Below are positions 1 to 11,605 of a stretch of DNA of 64,000 nucleotides, piece after piece. Source of the stretch: Salmonella enterica subsp. diarizonae (GTDB lineage: Bacteria; Pseudomonadota; Gammaproteobacteria; Enterobacterales; Enterobacteriaceae); assembly GCF_008692785.1 (NCBI RefSeq), contig NZ_VXJV01000014.1:1-64000 (forward strand). The letters run 5' to 3'. Within the stretch, counting starts at the first letter, position 1, and every line of letters begins with the position of its first letter. The notes under the pieces are model-generated. The model had not been told where the DNA came from and did no database searches. It worked only from the letters and a program-made list of their open reading frames with translations. The position numbers and the translations under genes are program-made.

Positions 1-68
1 TTTTCTCCGTGAGGCTCTGGTCTGAACCCCGCTGACCCGGCGGCCTGTGTGCCGTTGTTCCGTGTCAG

Positions 69-130
69 TGGTGGCGCATTATAGGGAGTTATTTCCGCCT
101 GACAAGAGGAAATTTAAAATAATTTTCTGA
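69..130 (-). promoter_or_regulatory. rRNA operon P1 promoter
   Basis: On the minus strand there is a -35 TTGTCA at 105-100, a 16-base spacer and a -10 TATAAT at 83-78. A GC-rich discriminator (GCGCCACC) follows, with a likely +1 at 69. An AT-rich UP element lies at about 106-128. The layout and sequence match rrn P1 promoters of enterobacteria, and an rRNA operon lies beyond hemG in E. coli. The short spacer and GC-rich discriminator are the features tied to ppGpp and growth-rate control. The transcribed rRNA itself is outside the window; positions 1-68 are leader. Confidence 0.92.
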
Positions 131-154
131 GTGCGCACTTTTTATGCTTTACGC

Positions 155-700
155 TTATTTTGCCGACGATTTGTTAGTTAAATGGGCTATTTCACGGGCA
201 AAGTTCGCAACCTGATCCCAGTCGGTGTACACCACTTCTTTACTGGTATCCGTTTCGCCGCCCGACATCTTCATAATAAGCTTGATCATCAGACGGTCAT
301 ACCAGCGATAGCGGGGATAGCGAAGCGCGCCGGCAATGACAGCGCAATGATCAGGTCGCCACGGAGAACTCATCAAAAACTTACGCGCGTAGCTGTTAGT
401 CTGCGGCGTCCGTTTTTCCGCTTTACGCGCCACCAGGTTAACGGAATAAAAGGCGCTCGGCATTCCGTTCAACCGCGGAGCGTATTTCTTAACGAACTCC
501 TGGAAGGCGCTGTGGTAATGACCATAACGAATGGACGCGCCAATCACTACGCGATCATAGCTATCCCAGTCTGGCTCTTCTGCGCGATGGAGATTAACGA
601 CATCGGCCCAGATCCCCATCTCTTTGAGTTCAGAAGCCAGATAAGAGGCAATTTCGCGCGTTTGTCCGTCCCGGGTAGAGAAAAGAATCAATGTTTTCAC
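155..700 (-). CDS. hemG: Protoporphyrinogen IX dehydrogenase HemG
   Basis: The 181-residue protein has a flavodoxin-like fold. It oxidises protoporphyrinogen IX to protoporphyrin IX, the penultimate step of haem synthesis, and passes electrons to the respiratory quinones at the inner membrane. The FMN phosphate-binding loop is visible at residues 6-14 (LFSTRDGQT), and the length equals E. coli HemG. The start is GTG, 6 bases after a GGAG ribosome-binding site; there is no better upstream start. It begins 11 bases after the trkH stop, so it is the last gene of the pepQ-yigZ-trkH-hemG run. The rRNA promoter follows immediately. Identity is recognised from sequence. Confidence 0.95.
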   Translation of the reverse strand: MKTLILFSTRDGQTREIASYLASELKEMGIWADVVNLHRAEEPDWDSYDRVVIGASIRYGHYHSAFQEFVKKYAPRLNGMPSAFYSVNLVARKAEKRTPQTNSYARKFLMSSPWRPDHCAVIAGALRYPRYRWYDRLMIKLIMKMSGGETDTSKEVVYTDWDQVANFAREIAHLTNKSSAK

Positions 701-711
701 GTGTTACTCCA

Positions 712-2163
712 TTATTCACGCCAGAAAGTCGGGGTAAAAAGTACCAGCAAAGTGAATACTTCCAGACGACCAAATAGCATGTTGGCGATGAGTATCCATT
801 TCGCAACCGGATTCATACTGGCGAAGTTATCAGCAACAACCCCCAGCCCCGGTCCCAGGTTATTAAGCGTAGCCACTACCGAGGCGAAAGCCGAGAAATC
901 ATCTACGCCTGTAGCGATAATGGCCAGCATACTGACAATAAATACCAGCGCGTAGGCAGAGAAGAATCCCCAGACGGCTTCCAGAATACGTTCTGGCAGC
1001 GCCCGGTTCCCCAACTTAATACTGTAAACGGCATTCGGATGCACCAGACGTTTGAGTTCGCGGTTCCCCTGTTTAAACAACAGCAGAATGCGGATAACCT
1101 TTAACCCCCCGCCCGTTGACCCGGCGCAACCGCCAATAAACGCAGAACATAGCAGCAAGACTGGCAAAAACAGCGGCCAACGCGCAATGCTGTCCGTGGT
1201 AAACCCTGCCGTTGTCGCCATCGACACAACCTGGAAGAACGCCTGATTTAGCGTTGTCAGCGCCGAGTCGTAGATATTATGGAACCACAGTACCAGCGTG
1301 CAGATCACCACCAACGTCAACTGTACGCCGATGAACATGCGGAATTCCGGATCGCGCCAGTATACTTTCAGGCTACGCCCACTTAATAAAGAGAAATGCA
1401 AACCATAGTTACAACCGGAGATCAGTAGGAAAATAGCGATGATGGTATTAATAGTGGGACTATCAAAATAGCCTACGCTGGCGTCATGCGTTGAGAAGCC
1501 GCCGATAGCGATAGTGGCGAAGCTGTGTCCGATAGCGTCAAACGCGGGCATCCCCGCAAACCATAGCGCCAGTGCGCAGGCTGCCGTTAGCAAGACATAG
1601 ATAAGCCACAGCGTTTTCGCCGTCTCCGCAATACGCGGGCGCATTTTGTTATCTTTCAGCGGCCCCGGCATTTCCGCCCGATAGAGTTGCATCCCCCCGA
1701 CGCCGAGGATAGGGAGAATCGCCACCGCCAGCACAATGATCCCCATGCCGCCAAACCATTGCAGCATCTGACGATAAAAAAGAATGGCGTGCGGTAATGA
1801 ATCCAGCCCCACCAGCGTAGTGGCACCCGTGGTGGTTAACCCAGAGAACGATTCAAAAAAAGCATCGGTAATGGTGAGGTTAGGGCTTTCCGAGAAAATA
1901 AACGGCAGCGCACCCACGCTGCCCAGCACGGTCCAGAACAGCACCACGATAAGAAATCCTTCGCGGGATTTCAGCTCGCCCTTTTCCCTGCGGTTCGGCC
2001 ACCACAGCATGGAACCGATCGCCAGCGCGACAAAAAAGGTCTGCGTGAACGCCCTTCCTGCGCCATCACGATATATTAGCGCTACCAGTCCCGGGAGAAT
2101 CATTGTCCCCGAAAATAAGATAACCAGTAGTCCAACGATTCGGGTAATGGCGCGAAAATGCAT
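712..2163 (-). CDS. trkH: Trk potassium uptake protein TrkH
   Basis: The 483-residue inner-membrane protein is the K+-translocating subunit of the low-affinity Trk system and works with the cytoplasmic NAD-binding TrkA. It is almost wholly hydrophobic. Pore-loop glycine motifs of the Trk/Ktr/HKT family are visible, for example SGLTTTGAT in the first third and GGCAGSTGGG near residue 350. I chose the ATG at 2163 (MHFRAITR) over an in-frame ATG nine codons upstream because it gives the family length and has a purine-rich site before it. It lies 38 bases after yigZ in a co-directional cluster ending in hemG. Confidence 0.95.
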   Translation of the reverse strand: MHFRAITRIVGLLVILFSGTMILPGLVALIYRDGAGRAFTQTFFVALAIGSMLWWPNRREKGELKSREGFLIVVLFWTVLGSVGALPFIFSESPNLTITDAFFESFSGLTTTGATTLVGLDSLPHAILFYRQMLQWFGGMGIIVLAVAILPILGVGGMQLYRAEMPGPLKDNKMRPRIAETAKTLWLIYVLLTAACALALWFAGMPAFDAIGHSFATIAIGGFSTHDASVGYFDSPTINTIIAIFLLISGCNYGLHFSLLSGRSLKVYWRDPEFRMFIGVQLTLVVICTLVLWFHNIYDSALTTLNQAFFQVVSMATTAGFTTDSIARWPLFLPVLLLCSAFIGGCAGSTGGGLKVIRILLLFKQGNRELKRLVHPNAVYSIKLGNRALPERILEAVWGFFSAYALVFIVSMLAIIATGVDDFSAFASVVATLNNLGPGLGVVADNFASMNPVAKWILIANMLFGRLEVFTLLVLFTPTFWRE

Positions 2164-2201
2164 CTCTGCCGCTTCCTTTATTCTTAACAATGAGGTGGGG
2201 A

Positions 2202-2816
2202 TTATTCTTCAATCGCTAACAATTGCAATGAACCACGGCTAAAATCCGCCAGTTTTGTGGAAAATGCATTCACATGAGTAAAAGGAAGCGCCACCCTGAG
2301 CCAAACAGACGCCTGGTAATCGCTGGAAACGATCTTCCCGGCAAACTGTCCTAATAATGCTTCGATTCCGGCCAACTGACCGTACTCACACTGCAAAGTA
2401 TATTCGGTTAATGGCGTCTTGCGCTGTGTGGCAAGCTGACGTAATGCTTGATTCACGCCGCCGCCATAGGCTTTTACCAGCCCGCCCGTACCCAGCAGAA
2501 TACCACCATAGTAGCGCACGACGACGGCGGTAATCTCTCCGACGCCGCTGCCCATCAATTGCGCAAGCATCGGCTTGCCTGCCGTTCCCGCCGGTTCACC
2601 GTCGTCTGAAAAGCCCAGTTGCTGTGAGTCGTCCGGCGCCCCCGCCACCCACGCCACGCAATGGTGACGCGCATCAGGATGCTCAGCTCTGACTGACTCA
2701 ACAAACGCTTTCGCCGCGTCTACGCCATCGGTATGCGCCAATAGCGTAATAAAGCGGCTTTTTTTGATCTCTTCAACAACGGTGACCGACGCTGCAGGGA
2801 TTAACCAACTGTCCAT
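2202..2816 (-). CDS. yigZ: IMPACT family protein YigZ
   Basis: The 204-residue protein belongs to the UPF0029/IMPACT family. The family signature DDGEPAGTAG is visible at residues 71-80, and a ferredoxin-like C-terminal domain follows. Its cellular role is not well defined; the eukaryotic relative IMPACT regulates Gcn2, which should not be assumed here. The start codon shares one base with the stop of pepQ (TAATG), which implies translational coupling. Length and sequence agree with the E. coli protein. Confidence 0.93.
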   Translation of the reverse strand: MDSWLIPAASVTVVEEIKKSRFITLLAHTDGVDAAKAFVESVRAEHPDARHHCVAWVAGAPDDSQQLGFSDDGEPAGTAGKPMLAQLMGSGVGEITAVVVRYYGGILLGTGGLVKAYGGGVNQALRQLATQRKTPLTEYTLQCEYGQLAGIEALLGQFAGKIVSSDYQASVWLRVALPFTHVNAFSTKLADFSRGSLQLLAIEE

Positions 2817-4147
2817 TACGCCAGTTTTAAATCCCGCGTCATGTTTTCCACGCCGTTTTCGTGGATGATCACGTTATCTTCAATGCGAATACCGCCGAAA
2901 GGCTTGAGCGCTTCAATTTTCTGCCAGTTGAAGTGCTTGCTGAACGGCCCTTCGCGCCACGGCGCTAACAGCGATTCGATGAAGTAAATCCCCGGCTCAA
3001 TGGTCAACACCATTCGCGGCTGTAACACACGCGTGCAGCGCAGATACGGGTATTTGGACGGCGCAGCGAGATGCGTACCGGAATCATCCTGCATAAACCC
3101 GGCCACATCGTGTACCTGCAGACCCAACGGATGACCAATACCGTGCGGCATAAACGGCCCGGTGAGATCATTTTCCACCATCGCCTCTTCACTCATGTCG
3201 GTAATGATTTGATGTTTACGCAGCAGCGTCGCGATGCGCTGATGGAACTGAATATGATAATCCACATAGCTGACGCCCGCCTTCATGGTAGCGATCAGCG
3301 CCAACTGTTCGTCGTTAACATCTTTCACCAGGTGGGCGTAGTCGTTATCGCTTTTCGCTGACCAGGTCCGCGTCAGATCCGCCGCGTAGCCGTTGTATTC
3401 CGCGCCCGCATCCAGCAGGAAGCTGCGCATTTCAGACGGCGCCTGATGATCCAGTTTAGTGTAATGCAGCACGGCGGCATGTTCGTTCAGCGCCACAATA
3501 TTGCTGTACGGAACATCGGTATCACGATGACCCGTGGCGGTCAGGTACGCCAGGTTGATGTCAAACTCGCTCATGCCGGAACGGAAGGCTTCTTCTGCCG
3601 CGCGATGGCCGCTCACCGCCATTTTCTGCGCTTCACGCATACAGGCCAGCTCATAATCCGTTTTATAGGCGCGGTAGTAATGCAGATAGTCGATAACACC
3701 TTTCGGGTTGATGTTGTTGGCGGCGATATCCAATTGTAGCGCGCGCTCAGGAACCGGGCCGATATAGCCGATATTGCCACGCGCGGCAGGCAGTTGGCTG
3801 CCGATGCCATCCGCTTTCGGCAAGGCGACGACCTCGACTTCTTCCGTCCAGAAGGACGTTGGCAGCGGTTCAACGTTATGCCAGTAATCGACGGGCAGAT
3901 AAAACCACAGTTTGGGTTTGTTGACGCCATCAACCAGCAACCAGCAATTTGGAACCTGAGTTACCGGCACCCACGCTTTAAACTGTGGATTCACCTTAAA
4001 CGGATAAGGGTGATCGTCGAGAAAGACGTTGAATAGCTCGCCGGAGTGAATAAGTAACGCATCCAGCCTAAAGCGCGCCAGAACATCACGCGTCCGTTCT
4101 TGTAAGGTAACGATATGATTTTTATAGAGCGCGGCCAGTGATTCCAT
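2816..4147 (-). CDS. pepQ: Xaa-Pro dipeptidase PepQ
   Basis: The 443-residue enzyme is a dinuclear metallopeptidase of the M24 (pita-bread) family that cleaves dipeptides with C-terminal proline. Metal ligands typical of the family are visible: Asp in LLDAG and in AADLTRTW near residues 246 and 257, His in [10 protein letters not shown] near 339, Glu in TIEPGIYF near 384 and Glu in GIRIEDN near 423. The length equals E. coli PepQ. It heads the minus-strand run pepQ-yigZ-trkH-hemG and is divergent from fadBA across a 189-base gap. Confidence 0.96.
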   Translation of the reverse strand: MESLAALYKNHIVTLQERTRDVLARFRLDALLIHSGELFNVFLDDHPYPFKVNPQFKAWVPVTQVPNCWLLVDGVNKPKLWFYLPVDYWHNVEPLPTSFWTEEVEVVALPKADGIGSQLPAARGNIGYIGPVPERALQLDIAANNINPKGVIDYLHYYRAYKTDYELACMREAQKMAVSGHRAAEEAFRSGMSEFDINLAYLTATGHRDTDVPYSNIVALNEHAAVLHYTKLDHQAPSEMRSFLLDAGAEYNGYAADLTRTWSAKSDNDYAHLVKDVNDEQLALIATMKAGVSYVDYHIQFHQRIATLLRKHQIITDMSEEAMVENDLTGPFMPHGIGHPLGLQVHDVAGFMQDDSGTHLAAPSKYPYLRCTRVLQPRMVLTIEPGIYFIESLLAPWREGPFSKHFNWQKIEALKPFGGIRIEDNVIIHENGVENMTRDLKLA

Positions 4148-4294
4148 TTTTTACCCTTCTGTTTTTTTGACCTCAAGTCCCCGCATCTTAGCACATCGCT
4201 CCATGAGAGCGTGATCTCTGCCGAGCGTGATCACATCGGCATTTCTTTAATCATTCATTTGCATTTTATTAACACAAAATACACACTTTGCCTC

Positions 4295-4311
4295 ATCTGG
4301 TACGACCAGAT
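4295..4311. promoter_or_regulatory. FadR operator of fadBA
   Basis: ATCTGGTACGACCAGAT is a near-perfect 17-base palindrome that matches the FadR consensus. It lies 25 bases before the fadB start. FadR is known to repress fadBA and to release it on binding long-chain acyl-CoA. The surrounding 4148-4336 region also carries the divergent pepQ start; I do not see a clear pepQ promoter. Confidence 0.92.
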
Positions 4312-4336
4312 CACCTTGTGGATTCAGGAGACTGAC

Positions 4337-6526
4337 ATGCTTTACAAAGGCGACACCCTGTACCTCGACTGGCTGGAAGATGGCATCGCCGAACTGGTGT
4401 TCGATGCTCCAGGCTCGGTCAATAAACTCGACACCGCAACCGTCGCCAGCCTCGGCCAGGCGCTTGAGGTGCTGGAAAAGCAACACGATTTAAAAGGGCT
4501 GCTGCTGCGCTCTAATAAAGCGGCCTTTATTGTCGGCGCGGACATCACCGAATTTCTTTCACTGTTCCTCGTACCCGAAGAGCAGTTAAGCCAATGGCTG
4601 CATTTCGCTAACAGCGTCTTTAACCGTCTGGAAGATTTACCCGTACCGACCCTTGCCGCCGTAAACGGCTATGCGCTGGGTGGCGGGTGCGAATGCGTGC
4701 TGGCGACCGATTACCGTCTGGCGACACCAGACCTCCGTATCGGTCTGCCGGAAACCAAACTGGGCATCATGCCGGGCTTCGGCGGCTCCGTTCGTTTGCC
4801 GCGTATGCTGGGCGCGGACAGCGCGCTGGAGATTATCGCGGCGGGTAAAGATGTCGGTGCTGAGCACGCGCTGAAAATCGGCCTTGTGGATGGCGTGGTC
4901 AAACAAGAGAAACTAATTGAAGGCGCGATAGCGGTGTTGCGCCAGGCCATTGCCGGCGACCTTGACTGGAAAGCCAAGCGCCAGCCGAAGCTGGAGCCGT
5001 TGAAACTCAGTAAGATTGAAGCGGCGATGAGCTTTACCATCGCCAAAGGCATGGTCGCACAAACGGCAGGTAAACATTATCCGGCGCCGATGACCGCAGT
5101 GAAAACCATTGAAGCCGCTGCGCGTTTTGGTCGTGAAGAAGCGCTGAATCTGGAAAATAAAAGCTTTGTTCCACTGGCGCATACCAATGAGGCTCGCGCG
5201 CTGGTCGGTATCTTCCTCAACGATCAGTATGTAAAAGGTAAAGCCAAAAAGCTGACCAAAGATATTGAGACGCTGAAACAGGCAGCCGTACTGGGCGCGG
5301 GCATTATGGGCGGCGGTATCGCTTACCAGTCGGCCTGGAAAGGCGTACCGGTCATCATGAAAGATATCAACGATAAATCGTTGAGGCTGGGCATGACCGA
5401 AGCGAGCAAGCTGCTGAACAAACAACTGGAGCGCGGCAAGATCGACGGTCTGAAGCTGGCGGGCGTCATTTCGACCATCCACCCGACTCTCGATTATACC
5501 GGTTTCGATCGCGTAGATGTTGTTGTCGAAGCGGTGGTCGAAAATCCGAAAGTGAAAAAAGCGGTACTGGCGGAAACGGAAGAGAAAGTGCACCCAGAAA
5601 CCGTGCTGGCCTCGAATACCTCCACCATTCCGATCGGTGAACTGGCAAACGTCCTGAAACGTCCAGAAAACTTTTGCGGAATGCACTTCTTTAACCCGGT
5701 ACACCGGATGCCGCTGGTTGAAATTATTCGCGGTGAGAAGAGTTCAGACGAAACCATTGCCAAAGTCGTCGCCTGGGCAAACAAAATGGGCAAGACGCCG
5801 ATTGTGGTCAACGACTGCCCCGGCTTCTTTGTTAACCGCGTGCTATTCCCCTATTTCGCCGGTTTCAGTCAACTACTGCGTGACGGCGCGGATTTCCGCA
5901 ACGTCGATAAAGTGATGGAAAAACAGTTCGGCTGGCCGATGGGCCCAGCCTATCTGCTGGATGTTGTCGGTATTGATACCGCGCATCACGCACAGACGGT
6001 AATGGCGGCAGGCTTCCCGCAACGGATGCATAAAGAGTATCGCGATGCGATCGACGCGCTGTTTGACGCCAGCCGTTTTGGGCAAAAAAACGGTCTGGGC
6101 TTCTGGCGCTATAAAGAAGACAGCAAGGGTAAGCCGAAGAAAGAAGAAGATGCCGCTGTGGATGACCTGCTGGCAAGCGTCAGCCAGCCGAAACGCGATT
6201 TCAGCGACGACGAGATTATCGCCCGCATGATGATCCCGATGATTAACGAAGTGGTTCGCTGTCTGGAAGAAGGCATTATCGCAAGCCCGGCGGAAGCCGA
6301 TATGGCGCTGGTCTACGGCCTGGGCTTCCCTCCGTTCCACGGCGGCGCGTTCCGCTGGCTGGATACACAGGGCAGCGCGAAATATCTTGATATGGCGCAG
6401 CAGTATCAACACCTCGGCCCGCTGTATGAGGTGCCGGAAGGGCTGCGTAATAAAGCGCGCCATAACGAACCGTATTATCCCCCGGTTGAACCAGCCCGTC
6501 CGGTTGGTTCTCTGAAAACGGCTTAA
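4337..6526 (+). CDS. fadB: Fatty acid oxidation complex subunit alpha FadB
   Basis: The 729-residue bifunctional protein of aerobic beta-oxidation has an N-terminal enoyl-CoA hydratase/isomerase domain (about 1-190) and a C-terminal 3-hydroxyacyl-CoA dehydrogenase (about 310-720). The hydratase glycine-rich segment ALGGGCE and glutamates in the region of E119/E139 are visible. The NAD-binding motif GAGIMGGG lies near residue 315, and the dehydrogenase signature around [10 protein letters not shown] near 450. I chose ATG 4337 (MLYKGDTLY), which is preceded by CAGGAG, over a longer in-frame extension to 4211. It forms an alpha2beta2 complex with FadA, encoded 9 bases downstream, under FadR control. 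Confidence 0.97.
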   Translation: MLYKGDTLYLDWLEDGIAELVFDAPGSVNKLDTATVASLGQALEVLEKQHDLKGLLLRSNKAAFIVGADITEFLSLFLVPEEQLSQWLHFANSVFNRLEDLPVPTLAAVNGYALGGGCECVLATDYRLATPDLRIGLPETKLGIMPGFGGSVRLPRMLGADSALEIIAAGKDVGAEHALKIGLVDGVVKQEKLIEGAIAVLRQAIAGDLDWKAKRQPKLEPLKLSKIEAAMSFTIAKGMVAQTAGKHYPAPMTAVKTIEAAARFGREEALNLENKSFVPLAHTNEARALVGIFLNDQYVKGKAKKLTKDIETLKQAAVLGAGIMGGGIAYQSAWKGVPVIMKDINDKSLRLGMTEASKLLNKQLERGKIDGLKLAGVISTIHPTLDYTGFDRVDVVVEAVVENPKVKKAVLAETEEKVHPETVLASNTSTIPIGELANVLKRPENFCGMHFFNPVHRMPLVEIIRGEKSSDETIAKVVAWANKMGKTPIVVNDCPGFFVNRVLFPYFAGFSQLLRDGADFRNVDKVMEKQFGWPMGPAYLLDVVGIDTAHHAQTVMAAGFPQRMHKEYRDAIDALFDASRFGQKNGLGFWRYKEDSKGKPKKEEDAAVDDLLASVSQPKRDFSDDEIIARMMIPMINEVVRCLEEGIIASPAEADMALVYGLGFPPFHGGAFRWLDTQGSAKYLDMAQQYQHLGPLYEVPEGLRNKARHNEPYYPPVEPARPVGSLKTA

Positions 6527-7699
<1,173 letters not shown>

Positions 7700-7728
7700 T
7701 TATTTCAGCCCGGGCACCCGATAAAACA

Positions 7729-7766
7729 TGCCGGATGACGACGCTGGCGCGTCTTATCCGGCCTAC
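7729..7766. repeat. REP element after fadA
   Basis: The inverted repeat GCCGGAT...ATCCGGC surrounds a GC-rich centre and matches the repetitive extragenic palindrome family. It sits between fadA and the fadBA terminator, a usual position for 3' mRNA stabilising REPs. Confidence 0.8.
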
Positions 7767-7805
7767 AACGTATCGTTTCCACGAGAAAATTTAGTTGCCG
7801 TTCTT

Positions 7806-7830
7806 CCCGCCTGTCAGGGGCGGGTTTTTT
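7806..7830 (+). terminator. fadBA rho-independent terminator
   Basis: The stem CCCGCC / GGCGGG has a short loop and is followed by six T on the plus strand. No T tract follows on the minus strand, so it serves fadBA rather than fre, whose stop lies just beyond at 7835. Confidence 0.85.
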
Positions 7831-7834
7831 GCTT

Positions 7835-8536
7835 TTAAATGAATGCGAATGCATCACCAAACAGACGATCTTCCCGCGCGTTACGCTCGTTACAGAACAG
7901 ATCGCGGGCGATTTTCGCCATCTCAAAACGTCCGGCAATATAAATATCGTGCCCCGCCAGCGTACCGTGATCCTGCAATACTGCTGTAAGTACCGTTCCT
8001 GTACGTCCACGCCAGCCCTCTTCCGGCTGCTCGACAACAGGTTCAATACGCAAATTCGGATGGTTAACAGAGAGCGCTTCCAGCTCAGAGAGATCATAGA
8101 GGTGCTTTTCTTCGCGACCGCCCCAGTAAATGGTAACATCGCGGGCCGGGTTGCGCGCCAACGCCGTCAACAGGATGGAGCGCACATAAGAAAAGCCCGT
8201 ACCGCCCGCGATCAGAATCAACGGACGATCTTCATCGTCACGTAGCCAGGCGTCGCCATGCGGAATATCGACGACGATTTCCCGGTCTTTCAGAATCCGA
8301 TCCATGACCGCCATCGCATACAAATTGAGCTCGGAAGCGCCAATGTGTAATTCAATAAACCCTTTCTCGTCCGGCGTTGAGGCCATCGAAAACGGGCGTT
8401 TATCACGCTCGTCCATTACGACCATCAAATACTGACCAGCGCGGAATGAAAACGCCGCGTCCGGCACTAAACGAACCCGATATACGGTATCGGTGATAGC
8501 TTCTACCGAGGTCACTTTACAGCTTAAGGTTGTCAT
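7835..8536 (-). CDS. fre: NAD(P)H-flavin reductase Fre
   Basis: The 233-residue cytoplasmic enzyme reduces free riboflavin, FMN and FAD with NAD(P)H. The reduced flavin feeds processes such as ribonucleotide reductase activation. The flavin-binding RPFSMAS motif is near residue 46 and the pyridine-nucleotide loop [10 protein letters not shown] near 112, as in ferredoxin-NADP reductase folds. The start ATG at 8536 gives the same length as E. coli Fre. It lies 85 bases after ubiD on the same strand; reduced flavin from Fre could also support UbiX/UbiD prenyl-FMN chemistry, but that is inference. Confidence 0.96.
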   Translation of the reverse strand: MTTLSCKVTSVEAITDTVYRVRLVPDAAFSFRAGQYLMVVMDERDKRPFSMASTPDEKGFIELHIGASELNLYAMAVMDRILKDREIVVDIPHGDAWLRDDEDRPLILIAGGTGFSYVRSILLTALARNPARDVTIYWGGREEKHLYDLSELEALSVNHPNLRIEPVVEQPEEGWRGRTGTVLTAVLQDHGTLAGHDIYIAGRFEMAKIARDLFCNERNAREDRLFGDAFAFI

Positions 8537-8565
8537 GCGCTCCCTCTGTCGGGTGTCGGGTCAAT

Positions 8566-8609
8566 ACCGACATTTTTCAAGCCGCGTCGCCGCTGCCTGA
8601 AATGTCGGT
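8566..8609. repeat. Inverted repeat between ubiD and fre
   Basis: The arms ACCGACATTT (8566-8575) and AAATGTCGGT (8600-8609) are perfectly complementary with a 24-base loop. No T tract follows on the minus strand, so a terminator role is weak; it may stabilise the ubiD 3' end. Confidence 0.5.
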
Positions 8610-8621
8610 GTCCGCTTTCAG

Positions 8622-10100
8622 TTATTTAAAGATAGCCAGCTCATCCCAAATCGCATCAATACGCGCGGTAACTTCAGGATCTTTAACAATAGGACGACCC
8701 CACTCGCGTTGGGTTTCGCCCGGCCATTTGTTTGTGGCATCCAGCCCCATTTTTGAACCCAGCCCGGAGACCGGCGAGGCAAAATCCAGGTAATCAATCG
8801 GCGTATTTTCAACCAGCACCGTATCCCGCGCAGGGTCCATACGGGTGGTAATCGCCCAAATCACATCATTCCAGTCGCGTGCGTTAACGTCATCATCGCA
8901 AACGATAACAAATTTCGTATACATAAACTGGCGCAAAAACGACCAAACTCCCATCATGACGCGTTTCGCATGACCAGCGTACTGCTTTTTCATCGTCACT
9001 ACCGCCAGGCGATAGGAACACCCTTCCGGCGGCAGATAAAAGTCGACGATTTCCGGAAATTGTTTTTGCAGAATAGGCACGAAAACTTCATTGAGCGCCA
9101 CCCCTAATACCGCTGGCTCATCGGGCGGACGTCCGGTATAGGTGGAGTGATAGATGGCATCCTCACGTTGCGTAATATGCGTAACGGTAAAGACCGGGAA
9201 GTTATCCACTTCATTATAATAGCCCGTATGATCGCCATAGGGTCCCTCCGGCGCCATCTCTCCCGGCTCAATGTAACCTTCAAGAATAATCTCGGCGCTG
9301 GCAGGCACTTCCAGATCGTTAGAAAGGCATTTAACCACTTCAGTTTTCGTGCCGCGCAGCAAGCCCGCAAAGGCATATTCCGACAGAGTATCGGGAACGG
9401 GAGTCACGGCGCCAAGAATTGTCGCCGGATCGGCGCCTAATGCGACGGAGACCGGGAAACGTTCGCCCGGACGCGCGGCTAACCACTCCTGAAAATCCAA
9501 CGCGCCGCCGCGATGGGACAGCCAGCGCATAATCAGCTTATTTTTACCTATCAACTGCTGACGATAAATGCCCAGGTTTTGCCGTTCTTTGTGCGGGCCG
9601 CGCGTTACCGTCAGTCCCCAGGTAATCAGCGGCGCGGCGTCGTCCGGCCAACAGGTCATGATAGGGAGGCGCGTTAAATCGACATCATCGCCAGAAGCGA
9701 TTTTCTGCTGACAAGGCGCGCCGCGTAACCGTTTCGTTGGCATGTTCAGCACTTGCTTAAACTGCGGCAGCTTGTCAAACAGATCGCGAAAACCTTTCGG
9801 CGGCTCAGGTTCTTTCAGAAACGCTAATAATTTACCCACTTCCCGTAATGCGGAAACATCATCCTGCCCCATGCCCATCGCCACGCGCTTTGGCGTGCCA
9901 AAAAGGTTGCACAGCACCGGCATTGAGTAACCTTTAGGATTTTCAAACAGCAACGCAGGCCCACCGGCACGCAGCGTGCGGTCAGCGATTTCCGTGATTT
10001 CCAGATGAGGATCCACAGGTATTGTGATGCGTTTTAGTTCCCCCTGCAGCTCAAGTAGCGTCAGGAAGTCGCGTAAATCGTGATATTTCATGGCGTCCAT
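8622..10100 (-). CDS. ubiD: 3-octaprenyl-4-hydroxybenzoate decarboxylase UbiD
   Basis: The 492-residue prenyl-FMN-dependent decarboxylase acts in ubiquinone synthesis and depends on the prenylated flavin made by UbiX. Family segments are visible, including [15 protein letters not shown] near 150, [10 protein letters not shown] near 198 and [13 protein letters not shown] near 285. It ends five residues earlier than E. coli UbiD (about 497), with ...LAIFK then stop. I kept the ATG at 10100 (MDAMKYH); a second ATG three codons in is possible. It is divergent from rfaH. Confidence 0.95.
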   Translation of the reverse strand: MDAMKYHDLRDFLTLLELQGELKRITIPVDPHLEITEIADRTLRAGGPALLFENPKGYSMPVLCNLFGTPKRVAMGMGQDDVSALREVGKLLAFLKEPEPPKGFRDLFDKLPQFKQVLNMPTKRLRGAPCQQKIASGDDVDLTRLPIMTCWPDDAAPLITWGLTVTRGPHKERQNLGIYRQQLIGKNKLIMRWLSHRGGALDFQEWLAARPGERFPVSVALGADPATILGAVTPVPDTLSEYAFAGLLRGTKTEVVKCLSNDLEVPASAEIILEGYIEPGEMAPEGPYGDHTGYYNEVDNFPVFTVTHITQREDAIYHSTYTGRPPDEPAVLGVALNEVFVPILQKQFPEIVDFYLPPEGCSYRLAVVTMKKQYAGHAKRVMMGVWSFLRQFMYTKFVIVCDDDVNARDWNDVIWAITTRMDPARDTVLVENTPIDYLDFASPVSGLGSKMGLDATNKWPGETQREWGRPIVKDPEVTARIDAIWDELAIFK

Positions 10101-10285
10101 AGTAGCCTCTTGGTAAGCGCATCATTATACGGCGTTCATCATCGGGATGCTGTAGTTTTGTTAAATTAGCGTGAACTCTGGCAACCAACGCAAACCCAGA
10201 TGCGGCTTGAAGGATGAAGTGTATAATTAACTTCGCGCATGGCTTTTGCTATGCTTGCGCCCCGAACAAGCGGATAAGAGTCATT
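10101..10285. promoter_or_regulatory. ubiD/rfaH divergent promoter region
   Basis: Two perfect TATAAT hexamers face outward: one on the minus strand at 10129-10124 before ubiD, and one on the plus strand at 10222-10227 before rfaH. Neither has a convincing -35 at 16-18 bases, so the assignment rests on the -10 boxes and position only. Confidence 0.45.
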
Positions 10286-10774
10286 ATGCAATCCTGGTAT
10301 TTACTGTACTGCAAACGCGGGCAACTTCAGCGTGCCCAGGAACACCTCGAAAGACAGGCGGTAAGCTGCCTGACGCCGATGATCACCCTGGAAAAAATGG
10401 TGCGCGGAAAACGTACCTCCGTCAGCGAGCCGCTCTTTCCTAATTATCTGTTCGTTGAATTCGATCCGGAAGTGATACATACCACTACGATCAACGCCAC
10501 GCGCGGCGTCAGCCATTTTGTGCGCTTTGGCGCGCATCCTGCGATCGTGCCCTCCAGCGTTATTCATCAGCTTTCTATCTACAAGCCCGAAGGGGTTGTC
10601 GATCCTGAAACCCCCTATCCCGGCGATAGCGTCATCATCACGGAAGGCGCATTTGAAGGGCTGAAAGCGATTTTTACCGAACCGGATGGCGAAACGCGTT
10701 CGATGTTACTGCTTAATTTACTCAATAAAGAAGTGAAGCAGAGCGTAAAAAACACCGGTTTTCGCAAGATTTAG
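10286..10774 (+). CDS. rfaH: Transcription antiterminator RfaH
   Basis: The 162-residue NusG paralogue is recruited to RNA polymerase at ops sites. It suppresses Rho-dependent termination in long operons for LPS core, O antigen, capsule, haemolysin and conjugation. The NGN domain covers about residues 1-100 (start [13 protein letters not shown]). The C-terminal KOW domain, known to switch between alpha-hairpin and beta-barrel, covers about 110-162. I chose ATG 10286 over an upstream in-frame start at 10214 because it gives the family N terminus and length. It overlaps nothing and is followed 7 bases later by convergent tatD. Confidence 0.96.
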   Translation: MQSWYLLYCKRGQLQRAQEHLERQAVSCLTPMITLEKMVRGKRTSVSEPLFPNYLFVEFDPEVIHTTTINATRGVSHFVRFGAHPAIVPSSVIHQLSIYKPEGVVDPETPYPGDSVIITEGAFEGLKAIFTEPDGETRSMLLLNLLNKEVKQSVKNTGFRKI

Positions 10775-10781
10775 CGATCGT

Positions 10782-11564
10782 TCAGAATACGACCTCAAAT
10801 AAGGTTCTGGCGTTGGCATCTGTCATCGCCGCTAACCATTGCGGATCTTCACCACGCCATAGCGCGATGCGCTCCAGGATGTGAGGCAGATAAGCGGGCT
10901 CGTTGCGTCGTGACATCGGTTTCGGCGTAAGATCGCGAGGCAACAGATACGGCGCGTCGGTTTCTATCAGTAGCTTTTCCGCTGGAATAAACGGTAATAG
11001 TTCACGTAGCTCAAGCCCGCGTCGCTCGTCGCAAACCCACCCGGTAATACCGATATAGATTCCTCTGTCCACACAGGCCTGCATTTGCTGGCGTGAACCG
11101 GTAAAGCAGTGCAGTATTGCGCCGGGAAGACTATCCAGCCAGGGATCAAGCAATGCCAGAAATCGCTCATGCGCGTCCCGGCAGTGCATAAAGATTGGCA
11201 TCTGTAATTCGGCGGCAATTTGTAGCTGCGCCTGAAAGGCACGCTCCTGCTCCTGCGGCGTGGAAAAATTGCGATTGAAATCCAGCCCACACTCACCGAT
11301 AGCGACGACTTCCGGCTGGTTCGCCAGCGCAATAATGGTGTCTTCAGACGCGGATGACCACTGGCTGCTGTCATGGGGATGGACGCCTGCCGTCGACCAA
11401 CAATGAGGGTAGCACCGCGCCAATTTTAACGCCTGCTGACTTTCATGGATGTTCGTTCCGGTCAGTAGCATACCTTTTACTCCCGCCGCAAACGCACGGG
11501 CGACCACATCATCACGATCTTTTGCAAACTGGCTGCTGGTTAAATTAACGCCAATATCAAACAT
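10782..11564 (-). CDS. tatD: 3'-5' DNA/RNA exonuclease TatD
   Basis: The 260-residue TIM-barrel metallohydrolase of the TatD family is a Mg-dependent 3'-5' exonuclease implicated in repair of oxidised DNA. Despite its name it is not needed for Tat export. Metal-site segments are visible in order: GVHPHD, GECGLDF, HCRDAHE, HCFTGS and [10 protein letters not shown] chose ATG 11564 (MFDIGVN), which has a GGGGG run just upstream; an in-frame ATG at 11576 would add four residues. It is downstream of tatC on the same strand across a hairpin. Confidence 0.93.
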   Translation of the reverse strand: MFDIGVNLTSSQFAKDRDDVVARAFAAGVKGMLLTGTNIHESQQALKLARCYPHCWSTAGVHPHDSSQWSSASEDTIIALANQPEVVAIGECGLDFNRNFSTPQEQERAFQAQLQIAAELQMPIFMHCRDAHERFLALLDPWLDSLPGAILHCFTGSRQQMQACVDRGIYIGITGWVCDERRGLELRELLPFIPAEKLLIETDAPYLLPRDLTPKPMSRRNEPAYLPHILERIALWRGEDPQWLAAMTDANARTLFEVVF

Positions 11565-11579
11565 GCTTGCCCCCATATG

Positions 11580-11603
11580 ACAACCGCCCTGGCGGGCGGT
11601 TGT
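11580..11603. repeat. Hairpin between tatC and tatD
   Basis: ACAACCGCC and GGCGGTTGT form a perfect 9-base stem around a 6-base loop, directly after the tatC stop. There is no T tract on the minus strand, so it is better read as an mRNA-processing or stability hairpin than as a strong terminator. Confidence 0.6.
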
Positions 11604-11605
11604 AC

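Noticed and set aside
182-955. Plus-strand 257-codon open frame over hemG and trkH
   Set aside because: It lies opposite two well-recognised genes and shows no domain; it is an antisense shadow of GC-rich coding sequence.
4913-5704. Minus-strand 263-codon open frame inside fadB
   Set aside because: It is opposite a clear FadB coding region, has biased composition (many F, R, Q) and no ribosome-binding site.
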